Below, one piece after another: positions 15,920-22,994 of a stretch of DNA of 61,014 nucleotides. The position numbers and the translations under genes were made by a program. The notes beneath the pieces were generated by a model. It had not been told where the DNA came from. It ran no database searches and worked only from the letters and a program-made list of their open reading frames with translations. This DNA comes from Aequorivita todarodis (GTDB lineage Bacteria > Bacteroidota > Bacteroidia > Flavobacteriales > Flavobacteriaceae): assembly GCF_028561335.1 (NCBI RefSeq), contig NZ_JAQQTG010000010.1, forward strand, positions 591 through 61,604. The letters run 5' to 3'. Position 1 is the stretch's first letter. The number at the start of each line of letters is the position of its first letter.

Positions 15920-16333
15920 ATGTCTTCTTTTAAAAATAACTATAAGGATATTGGTATGCACAAAGGCGCACCTCCGAAGATATTTGCCATAGCAAGAATC
16001 CTTCGAAATAAAATGACGCCTGCCGAAACGAAGTTATGGGAACATCTCAAAAACAACCAAATGGAAGGTTTTAAGTTTAGAAGACAGCACCCAATACATT
16101 TATTTATTGCAGATTTTTATTGTCATAAATTAGGATTGATAATTGAATTGGATGGAGAATATCACAATGAAGAAGAACAAATGCTGAAGGACAAAGAGCG
16201 AACGGAGTTGTTGAATTTTCAAAATGTTTCAGTTATAAGGTTCAAGAATGAGGAGGTAGAAAACGAAATCGAAAAGGTATTAGCCGAAATAAAATCTTTT
16301 ATAAATAACACCCAGCATCAACCCCGGCCCTAA
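15920..16333 (+). CDS. DUF559 endonuclease-fold protein embedded in the repeat island
   Basis: A 137-residue protein of the DUF559 (Vsr/PD-(D/E)XK-like) family. The core is TPAETKLWEHLK, FKFRRQHPI, IADFYC (Asp65), IELDGEYH (Glu76, Asp78, His82) and VIRFKNEEV, all in canonical order, so the nuclease site appears intact. The ATG at 15920 is preferred; the frame is open upstream to 15797 but that part translates repeat DNA. The last codons (HQPRP) already read into the right-hand repeat array, so repeat sequence supplies the C-terminus and stop. Repeat arrays of the same family flank it closely on both sides. Target and cellular role are unknown. Confidence 0.88.
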   Translation: MSSFKNNYKDIGMHKGAPPKIFAIARILRNKMTPAETKLWEHLKNNQMEGFKFRRQHPIHLFIADFYCHKLGLIIELDGEYHNEEEQMLKDKERTELLNFQNVSVIRFKNEEVENEIEKVLAEIKSFINNTQHQPRP

Positions 16334-16719
16334 AGGGTGCATACCCCGGCCCTAAAGAGTGCCATCATTATTGCTGTATTTTGTCTCTCCCCTTTAGGGG
16401 GCCGGGGGTAAACCCTCCATCTGACCCCATCCCTAAAGGATGCCATACCCCGTTCCTAAGGGAGCAGCCATACCCCATCCCTAAAGGGTGCCATCAATAT
16501 TGCCCTGTTTTGTCTCTCCCCTTTAGGGGCCGGGGGTAAACCCTTCCATCTGACCCCAGCCCTAAAGGGTGCCATACCCAACCCTAAAGGGAGCCATCAA
16601 TAACTTTGTTCCTCCCCTTTAGGGGCCGGGGGTTCAGCCGATATTTGAGCCCCGTCCCTAAAGAGTGCCTGCATTGCAAAATTTTGTTTCTTCCCTTTAG
16701 GGGCCGGGGGCTAAATCCC
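16320..16719. repeat. Right palindromic repeat array
   Basis: About 400 bp of the same repeat family as 15378-15851, with about eight CCCTAAAGGG-type units and four CCCCTTTAGGGGCCGGGG-type units (near 16389, 16517, 16615, 16692) and the same spacers. It starts inside the last codons of the DUF559 gene and ends about 40 bp before the next promoter. Confidence 0.92.
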
Positions 16720-16759
16720 TTAAAATAAAAATCGTGCCCTGCCACTCATTCCTTTTCCG

Positions 16760-16767
16760 TAATTTTG
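16760..16767 (+). promoter_or_regulatory. Promoter -7 element (TAATTTTG)
   Basis: A perfect TAnnTTTG 23 nt upstream of the ATG at 16791, just beyond the repeat island. It would restart transcription of the second half of the capsule locus. Confidence 0.55.
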
Positions 16768-16790
16768 CGCCTTGAAAAACATTTTCCAAA

Positions 16791-17390
16791 ATGTACCAAA
16801 GCATATTAAAACCTTTTTTTGACTTTTTTGGCGCATTGGTTTTAATACTGATAACGGCTCCAGTAATGGTTGTGGTTGCTATAATTTTGGCATTTTCCAA
16901 TGGTGGCTCCCCTTTTTTTTTGCAAAAACGCCCGGGTAAAAAGGAACGTATTTTTACCATTGTCAAATTTAAAACAATGAATGATAGAACGAATAGCGAA
17001 GGAAAACCGCTCCCGGATTCCGAAAGGATTACCAAGATGGGCAAATTTATTCGCTCCACTTCCTTAGATGAATTGCCACAACTTTTAAATGTCTTAAAGG
17101 GCGATATGAGTTTTGTGGGACCGAGACCCTTACTGCCGGAATATCTTCCCCTTTATAATGAAGTCCAAAGGAAAAGGCATAACGTCAAACCCGGAATTAC
17201 GGGCTGGGCACAGGTAAACGGACGGAACGCTCTAAGTTGGGAACAGAAGTTTGAATATGACATTTGGTATGTAGCCCACCAGTCTTTTTGGGTTGATGTG
17301 AAAATACTGTTTAAGACAATTGAAAAGGTTTTTAAAAAGGACGGCATTGCACAAGCGGGACAAGCAACTGCAGAACCCTTTAAGAAGTAG
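16791..17390 (+). CDS. Phosphoglycosyl transferase (PglC-like, small monotopic)
   Basis: A 199-residue bacterial sugar transferase. It has one N-terminal membrane segment (about residues 8-35) and the family core: FTIVKFKTMND, TSLDELPQLLNVLKGDMSFVGPRP and KPGITGWAQVNGRN. It moves a sugar-1-phosphate from UDP onto undecaprenyl phosphate and so starts repeat-unit assembly at the inner membrane. The short, WbaP-domain-free form is that of PglC, which uses UDP-diNAc-bacillosamine, and genes for a PglD-, PglE- and PglF-like pathway follow. A second enzyme of this family is encoded at 18051. Confidence 0.92.
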   Translation: MYQSILKPFFDFFGALVLILITAPVMVVVAIILAFSNGGSPFFLQKRPGKKERIFTIVKFKTMNDRTNSEGKPLPDSERITKMGKFIRSTSLDELPQLLNVLKGDMSFVGPRPLLPEYLPLYNEVQRKRHNVKPGITGWAQVNGRNALSWEQKFEYDIWYVAHQSFWVDVKILFKTIEKVFKKDGIAQAGQATAEPFKK

Positions 17391-17450
17391 AGAATCAGGG
17401 CTTTTTTCCTGTATATTCGCAAAGGAGATTGCAACATAAAATAAAACGTG

Positions 17451-18050
17451 ATGATATTATTTGGAGCCAGCGGGCATTGTAAATCCGTAATCGACATAGC
17501 TGAATCTATGGGAGAGAAAATCACAGTTATTTATGACGATAATCCCAGCGTGGAAGCAGTTTGCCATATTCCTGTTCAAAAATTTCTGACTGACTTTAGG
17601 GGCACCAATGAAACTTGGGTTGTTTCCATTGGAAATAATAAAAATCGAAAGAAAGTAACGGAAAAGTTGGCCAAGAATTTTGGGCTTCTAATCCATAGAA
17701 CTGCTACTATTTCTTCTTGGTCTTCCATCGGCGATGGCACTGTGGTTATGGCAAAAACTGTAATAAATGCTTGCACCACTATTGGAGAGCACTGTATAAT
17801 CAATTCGGGTGCTGTAATTGAGCACGACTGTAAATTGGGTGATTTTGTCCACATTTCCCCCAACGCCAGTTTGGCAGGAGGTGTCATAGTGGGCGAGGGG
17901 ACACATATTGGGATTGGAGCCTCGGTGCTGCCCGAAATTAATATTGGTAAATGGGCCACTATAGGTGCTGGCGCAGTAGTCATCAAAGACGTGCCTGATG
18001 GAGCGGTAATTGTTGGGAATCCGGGAAGAATTATAAAAACGAATGGATAG
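17451..18050 (+). CDS. PglD-like sugar O/N-acetyltransferase
   Basis: A 199-residue left-handed beta-helix acetyltransferase of the NeuD/PglD family. The N-terminal Rossmann-like part has GASGHCKSVIDIAE; the C-terminal part shows the hexapeptide repeat pattern (IGDGTVVMAKTVINA, IGEHCIINSGAVIEHDC, IGIGASVLPEINIG). His in the EHDC segment is the usual catalytic base. With the aminotransferase at 19005 and dehydratase at 20210 it could acetylate the C4 amine of a UDP-trideoxy sugar. A GTG lies one codon upstream of the chosen ATG. The next gene starts directly behind the stop. Confidence 0.9.
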   Translation: MILFGASGHCKSVIDIAESMGEKITVIYDDNPSVEAVCHIPVQKFLTDFRGTNETWVVSIGNNKNRKKVTEKLAKNFGLLIHRTATISSWSSIGDGTVVMAKTVINACTTIGEHCIINSGAVIEHDCKLGDFVHISPNASLAGGVIVGEGTHIGIGASVLPEINIGKWATIGAGAVVIKDVPDGAVIVGNPGRIIKTNG

Positions 18051-18599
18051 GTGAAAGCTTTAAAAAGATGGTTCGATATTGTATTATCCAGCATCGGACT
18101 TTTATTTTTCGGTTGGTTAATCCTCCTTTTTATCCTTATTGCCTATTTTGATACTGGAAATGGTACGTTTCTTCAAAAAAGAATAGGCCAATACGGAAAA
18201 CCCTTTAACATCTTTAAAATCAGAACGATAAACGATAAAACAGGCTATATTTCAAAATTTGGAATGTTTTTAAGAAAATCGAAAATTGACGAATTGCCAC
18301 AATTGGTGAATATCCTTTTTGGGCAAATGAGTTTTGTGGGCCCACGTCCCGATATTCCCGGGTATTACGATAAATTGGAGGGGGAGGATAGAAAAATATT
18401 GGAGCTGAAACCGGGTTTAATCAGTAAGGCGGCTTTAAAATATTATAATGAGGAAGCCCTTTTGAAAAAACAGGCAGATCCCTTAAAATACAACGACGAA
18501 ATTATCTTTCCCGACAAAGTACGAATGAATCTGGAGTACTATTACAACAGATCTTTTGCGGAGGACCTGAGGATTTTGTGGCTTTTTTTGACGAAATAA
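18051..18599 (+). CDS. Second phosphoglycosyl transferase (sugar transferase)
   Basis: A 182-residue bacterial sugar transferase with one N-terminal membrane segment (residues about 8-34) and the core FLQKRIGQYGKPFNIFKIRT, SKIDELPQLVNILFGQMSFVGPRPD and ELKPGLISKAALKYYNEE. The C-terminal segment departs from the GITGWAQVNGR form of the enzyme at 16791, so the two probably differ in substrate. It starts with GTG directly after the acetyltransferase stop, without a gap. Two such enzymes in one locus may give two initiation routes, or one may be left over from cassette exchange. Confidence 0.88.
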   Translation: MKALKRWFDIVLSSIGLLFFGWLILLFILIAYFDTGNGTFLQKRIGQYGKPFNIFKIRTINDKTGYISKFGMFLRKSKIDELPQLVNILFGQMSFVGPRPDIPGYYDKLEGEDRKILELKPGLISKAALKYYNEEALLKKQADPLKYNDEIIFPDKVRMNLEYYYNRSFAEDLRILWLFLTK

Positions 18600-18725
18600 C
18601 TTTTTCTTCAATAACTTTTTAATGTAGCCCAGCTTTTTCTATGTATGGTTCAAAATTAATATTGCTACTTTCGGAAGGTCTTTGTCTCCGTTCAGGCTGC
18701 TTCCCTTGGAGTTGAGGTAGGTTTA

Positions 18726-18780
18726 AGCTACTCAAAGGCTACCCAAAGGCTACCCAAAGGCTACCCAAAGGCTACCCAAA
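18726..18780. repeat. 11-bp tandem repeat GGCTACCCAAA x4 plus one diverged copy
   Basis: Perfect units start at 18737, 18748, 18759 and 18770; a diverged unit AGCTACTCAAA precedes at 18726. It lies in the 405-bp gap between the two halves of the sugar-biosynthesis genes. Apart from this array and the promoter at 18874 I see nothing else coding or structured in 18600-19004. Confidence 0.92.
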
Positions 18781-18873
18781 GACTAAAAGCTGAAGTATCG
18801 CACGGTTTATTAAATTTGATGGGTAGAATAGATTTGTATATTCTTATTTATTAAATGTCGCCATAATATTTCT

Positions 18874-18881
18874 TAACTTTG
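18874..18881 (+). promoter_or_regulatory. Promoter -7 element (TAACTTTG)
   Basis: A perfect TAnnTTTG with an unusually long leader of about 120 nt before the aminotransferase ATG at 19005. No clear -33 TTG. Confidence 0.5.
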
Positions 18882-19004
18882 CGCCCTCCTTAACGATTCG
18901 CAATAATGTTAAATATTATGTTGTTGCCCTATTAAAAAAGGGTACCCTTTATGCGACTTTACTGTAAACGAAATTTTTAATTATATTCCCCCAATGTCAA
19001 GCTA

Positions 19005-20141
19005 ATGGACTCAAAAATATATCTTTCCTCCCCACATATGGGCGGCGCTGAGCAGGCTTTTGTCAACGAGGCATTTCAGACCAACTGGGTAGCGCCCTTG
19101 GGCCCAAATGTGGAAGGTTTTGAGAAATCATTGGAAAGTTATCTTGGCAATGGAACCCACGTTGCAGCATTAAGCTCGGGTACAGCAGCAATACATTTGG
19201 CGCTTATATTATTGGGTGTGGAAAGAGGCGATGAGGTTCTCTGCCAGAGTATGACCTTTTCGGCTTCGGCAAATCCCATTGTGTATCAAGGCGCAACCCC
19301 AGTTTTTGTCGATAGCGAGCCCGAAACCTGGAACATCTGCCCAGATCATTTGGAAGTGGCCATAAAGGACCGAATTGCCAAAGGGAAAAAACCAAAAGCC
19401 ATTATCGCCGTCCACCTTTACGGAATGCCCTATAAAGTTGATGCGATAAAGAAGATTTCCGAAAAGTATGAAATTCCAATCGTGGAGGATAGCGCCGAAG
19501 CATTGGGAAGTAGTTATAAGGGCCGAAAATGTGGTACTTTTGGTGATATTTCCATCCTTTCCTTTAACGGTAATAAAATCATTACCACTTCGGGAGGCGG
19601 CGCTTTGGTATCCCGAAACTTGAAGCACAAGGAAAAGGCGATCTTCTTGGCCACCCAGGCGCGCGATGCCGCACCGCATTACCAACATTCTGAAATAGGC
19701 TATAATTACAGGCTCAGCAATATTTCCGCAGGGATAGGCAGAGGACAAATGGAAGTTTTGGACAAACACATAGGCTCGCGAAGAAAAATGAACCAATTTT
19801 ATCACGAGATTTTTGCAAGGACAGAGGGCGTAAAGGTTTTTTCGGAGCCCACTTCTGATTTCTTTTCAAATCATTGGCTATCTTGCATCTTGGTTGATAA
19901 AACCAGTTGTGGTTTTTCATCGGAAGCTATCAGATTGGCAATGGCCGAAAATAATATAGAATGTCGGCCGTTATGGAAACCGATGCACCTGCAGCCGGTT
20001 TTTAAAAATGCACCCTATTATGGTTCAACGGTTTCAGAAAAACTATTTGGGATTGGATTGTGCTTGCCTTCGGGTTCAAATTTAAAAAGTGAAGAAAAAG
20101 TTAAGATTAACGATGTTTTAATACGTTTCGTCGATAATTGA
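19005..20141 (+). CDS. DegT/DnrJ/EryC1-type sugar aminotransferase (PglE-like)
   Basis: A 378-residue PLP-dependent aminotransferase of fold type I. Family landmarks: SSPHMGGAEQAFVNEAF at the start, LSSGTAAIHLAL for phosphate binding, VEDSAEALGSSYKGRKCGTFGDIS, and SFNGNKIITTSGGG with the PLP lysine near residue 190. It would transfer an amino group to the C4 keto sugar made by the dehydratase encoded next. The end of the gene contains no hairpin, but a promoter for the following gene lies just behind the stop. Confidence 0.93.
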   Translation: MDSKIYLSSPHMGGAEQAFVNEAFQTNWVAPLGPNVEGFEKSLESYLGNGTHVAALSSGTAAIHLALILLGVERGDEVLCQSMTFSASANPIVYQGATPVFVDSEPETWNICPDHLEVAIKDRIAKGKKPKAIIAVHLYGMPYKVDAIKKISEKYEIPIVEDSAEALGSSYKGRKCGTFGDISILSFNGNKIITTSGGGALVSRNLKHKEKAIFLATQARDAAPHYQHSEIGYNYRLSNISAGIGRGQMEVLDKHIGSRRKMNQFYHEIFARTEGVKVFSEPTSDFFSNHWLSCILVDKTSCGFSSEAIRLAMAENNIECRPLWKPMHLQPVFKNAPYYGSTVSEKLFGIGLCLPSGSNLKSEEKVKINDVLIRFVDN

Positions 20142-20143
20142 GG

Positions 20144-20151
20144 TATATTTG
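20144..20151 (+). promoter_or_regulatory. Promoter -7 element (TATATTTG) of the dehydratase gene
   Basis: A perfect TAnnTTTG three bases behind the aminotransferase stop. The frame of the next gene is open across this element (to 20138), so the promoter argues for the ATG at 20210 as the real start. Confidence 0.6.
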
Positions 20152-20209
20152 TAGTCCCAAATCTTACGAAACCGTGTATAAAAATTATCCCCTTTTTGCT
20201 AATATTATA

Positions 20210-22135
20210 ATGCAGACCAAAAAAATAAAGCTTTTAGACCAACGGTATTTACCCCGTTGGGCTGTGTTTTTACTGGATATTTTTATTTGTATCGCCTCCT
20301 TCGCAACCATGTTTTTGATTCTGGACGGTACGCCCCTAAAGCCCCACAATGTGTGGCCAACACCTTTGCGGGCGCTGTTTCTTATATCAGTCAACGTTTT
20401 CTTCTTCTATTCGTTTAAAACCTATGCGGGAATTGTCCGCCATTCCACCTTTACCGATATTTTCAAAGTTGCCTCCGCTTCCTTTTTTACCGCGCTGACC
20501 GCCATCATATTCAATTATGCTTATTTCATATTCTCGGGCCAAAAAATATTCTTGACTACGGGTATTTTGCTCTATATGTTCTTTTCTTTCACGCTAATGC
20601 TTTTTTTCAGAATTGCAGTAAAAGAAGCTTACCATTATTTAAAGGAAATAAGCACCGGAAAACTAAAGAAAAGAGTAGTAATTCTCGGCATGGACGACCA
20701 GACCATTTCCCTGGGAAAAGCACTGACCACAGAGTCCAATCTTCCCTATAAACTGGTTGGGTTCATTACCGAAAACCAAATAAACAACAATCTGAAAATC
20801 CTGAACAAACCCGTTTTTTCCGTACCCATCACCAATACTTCCAACGAATTTACGGAACTTCTGGCGCAGCACAACCTAGACGGGGTTTTGATTGTGAGCG
20901 AATCCCTTAGCATTAAGGAGAAAAACCAAATTGTGGAAGCCTGTTTGGCCAATAAGGTTGAAATTTTCAACGTGCCGCTCGTGGAACATTGGAACCGGAA
21001 GGAAGACATCCAAACCCAAATAAAGCCAATCCAGATTGAGGATTTGCTGGAGCGCACCCCAATTGCAATGGATATTGAGCTCATCAAAAGCGATTTGCAC
21101 GGAAAAACCATATTGGTAACGGGCGGTGCCGGCTCTATAGGCAGTGAAATCGTAAAACAGTTGGCGGCCTTCAGCCCAAAAAAGATCGTAATACTTGACA
21201 ATGCCGAATCTGCCCTTCACGAGATGGAATTGTACATGAACCAAAACCACAGTGGGCTGAACTTTACAATAATGCTGGCAGACATCCGAAACCTTGAGCG
21301 TATGGAAATGCTTTTTGCAAAGTACAGGTTCAATATGATCTATCACGCTGCGGCATACAAACACGTTCCATTAATTGAAAAAAACCCACACGAAGCGGTC
21401 TATGTAAACATTGGCGGCACCATAAACCTGGCAAATCTTTCCGTAAAATACAATATTGAAAAGTTTGTAATGATTTCCACCGATAAGGCCGTGAACCCAA
21501 CCAATGTGATGGGGGCGTCAAAACGGGCGGCCGAAATGTATGTGCAATCCTTGCAGGACCATATATCCATAAATACGCGTTTCATAACCACTCGCTTTGG
21601 AAATGTATTGGGTTCCAACGGTTCCGTAATTCCTTATTTCAGAAAACAGATTGCCGCAGGTGGCCCCGTAACGGTTACACATAAGGATATCATTAGGTAT
21701 TTTATGACCATTAGCGAAGCTTGCCAATTGGTGCTTCAGGCCGGAACAATGGGCAACGGCGGGGAAATATATGTTTTCGATATGGGCAAACCCATAAAAA
21801 TCCTCGATATGGCCGAACGAATGATCCGTCTTTCCGGCCTTAAGCCTTATGAAGACATAGATATTGAAATAACAGGCCTCAGGCCCGGCGAAAAACTATA
21901 TGAGGAACTGCTGAACGATTCCTCAACATCTTTGCCTACCTACCATCCAAAAATCATGGTGTCAAAAGTTCCGACTGTCGATTATACCGAAATATCCATC
22001 AAAATACAGGAAATAGTTACCATTTCTGAATTTGGCAAGGATAAGGAAATCGTAAAAAAGCTAAAGGAACTCATCCCCGAATTTTTGAGCAATAATTCAG
22101 AATATGAAATCCTGGACGTGCAAAGGCATGTGTAG
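20210..22135 (+). CDS. Membrane-bound nucleoside-diphosphate-sugar 4,6-dehydratase (PglF/CapD/WbpM-like)
   Basis: A 641-residue protein. Four N-terminal membrane segments (within about residues 12-150) are followed by a CoA-binding-like Rossmann domain (RVVILGMDDQTISLGKAL) and the catalytic SDR domain with TGGAGSIGSE near residue 301 and STDKAVNPTNVMGASKR near 423. In this subfamily Met replaces the usual SDR tyrosine before the conserved Lys, as seen here. It converts UDP-GlcNAc to the 4-keto-6-deoxy sugar, the first step to bacillosamine-type sugars; the partner enzymes are at 19005 and 17451. The chosen ATG follows the promoter at 20144. Confidence 0.93.
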   Translation: MQTKKIKLLDQRYLPRWAVFLLDIFICIASFATMFLILDGTPLKPHNVWPTPLRALFLISVNVFFFYSFKTYAGIVRHSTFTDIFKVASASFFTALTAIIFNYAYFIFSGQKIFLTTGILLYMFFSFTLMLFFRIAVKEAYHYLKEISTGKLKKRVVILGMDDQTISLGKALTTESNLPYKLVGFITENQINNNLKILNKPVFSVPITNTSNEFTELLAQHNLDGVLIVSESLSIKEKNQIVEACLANKVEIFNVPLVEHWNRKEDIQTQIKPIQIEDLLERTPIAMDIELIKSDLHGKTILVTGGAGSIGSEIVKQLAAFSPKKIVILDNAESALHEMELYMNQNHSGLNFTIMLADIRNLERMEMLFAKYRFNMIYHAAAYKHVPLIEKNPHEAVYVNIGGTINLANLSVKYNIEKFVMISTDKAVNPTNVMGASKRAAEMYVQSLQDHISINTRFITTRFGNVLGSNGSVIPYFRKQIAAGGPVTVTHKDIIRYFMTISEACQLVLQAGTMGNGGEIYVFDMGKPIKILDMAERMIRLSGLKPYEDIDIEITGLRPGEKLYEELLNDSSTSLPTYHPKIMVSKVPTVDYTEISIKIQEIVTISEFGKDKEIVKKLKELIPEFLSNNSEYEILDVQRHV

Positions 22136-22195
22136 GCCATATCTTGTTTCTACGAGATACTCATAAAAAACACGCACTATATTTTCCGAAGGCCT

Positions 22196-22203
22196 TATAT
22201 TTG
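22196..22203 (+). promoter_or_regulatory. Promoter -7 element (TATATTTG) of the export genes
   Basis: A perfect TAnnTTTG 19 nt upstream of the Wza-like ATG. It would transcribe the export and assembly genes 22223-26727 as a unit. Confidence 0.6.
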
Positions 22204-22222
22204 TAGCCTTAAAAAAAACCTA

Positions 22223-22978
22223 ATGAATAAAATTGCAATACTCCTTTTAATCTGCTCAGGGCTGTTTTCCTGTGCTACCAAAAAGGAGATACTCTATTTT
22301 CAGGATGCCGAGGATCTAAATTTGCAGGAAATCAAAACCTCTTTTGAACCCATCATTGAACCTAACGATATTCTATATATTACCGTTTCTTCCATAGACG
22401 AGGAAGTTGTAAAACCTTTTAAACGCACCATTGGCACGGAGGGCTCTCCCGTAACAAACAATATCCAGTTGCAAGGCTATCTTGTAGATGCCGATGGGAA
22501 TATCCGCTTTCCCGTCTTGGGCACTTTGGCCGTAATGGGCAAAACCCGGGGCACGGTAGAACAGGAATTGAAGGCAAAACTTTCAGAATATATTACCGAT
22601 GTGGTTGTGGATGTGCGAATCATCAATTTTAAAATAACGGTTATTGGCGAAGTGAAAGCCCCGGGCGTTTTCAGAATAGAGGATGAACGTGTTACTTTAA
22701 CCGAGGCTATTGCGCTGGCAGGAGATTTTTCTGAGGATGGAAGCAGAATGGAAGTGACCGTAATCAGGGAAGAAAACGGCGTGCGCAAGGTTTCCAAAAT
22801 TGATTATACAAGTTCAGATTTTTTTACTTCACCCTTTTATTTTTTAAAACAGAATGATATTGTGTATGTAGCGCCTTCGCTCAAAGGGGTCAAGAAATCC
22901 GGTTTCATTCCCGATGTGCCCGCTTTGTTATCGCTCACTACCGTGATCCTGAGCACAATCATTCTTTTAACCCGTTAA
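22223..22978 (+). CDS. wza: Polysaccharide export outer-membrane lipoprotein (Wza-like)
   Basis: A 251-residue lipoprotein. The signal MNKIAILLLICSGLFSC ends at Cys17. A polysaccharide export domain follows (IEPNDILYITVSSID, LVDADGNIRFPVLGTLAV) and then a SLBB domain (KITVIGEVKAPGVFRIEDERVTLTEAIALAG). A C-terminal hydrophobic segment (LLSLTTVILSTIILLTR) takes the place of the amphipathic barrel helix of E. coli Wza, usual for short Bacteroidetes versions. It should form the channel for capsule across the outer membrane together with the Wzc-like kinase encoded 16 bases downstream. Confidence 0.93.
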   Translation: MNKIAILLLICSGLFSCATKKEILYFQDAEDLNLQEIKTSFEPIIEPNDILYITVSSIDEEVVKPFKRTIGTEGSPVTNNIQLQGYLVDADGNIRFPVLGTLAVMGKTRGTVEQELKAKLSEYITDVVVDVRIINFKITVIGEVKAPGVFRIEDERVTLTEAIALAGDFSEDGSRMEVTVIREENGVRKVSKIDYTSSDFFTSPFYFLKQNDIVYVAPSLKGVKKSGFIPDVPALLSLTTVILSTIILLTR

Positions 22979-22994
22979 TTTGCCGCCTAATATT

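Noticed and set aside
15378-16719. The repeat island looked at first like a CRISPR array.
   Set aside because: Units vary in sequence, direction and spacing, they are palindromic in pairs, the spacers are themselves conserved, and there are no cas genes.
22980-22994. A TTG start five codons before the kinase ATG.
   Set aside because: The ATG at 22995 gives the usual polar N-terminus and needs no rare start codon.
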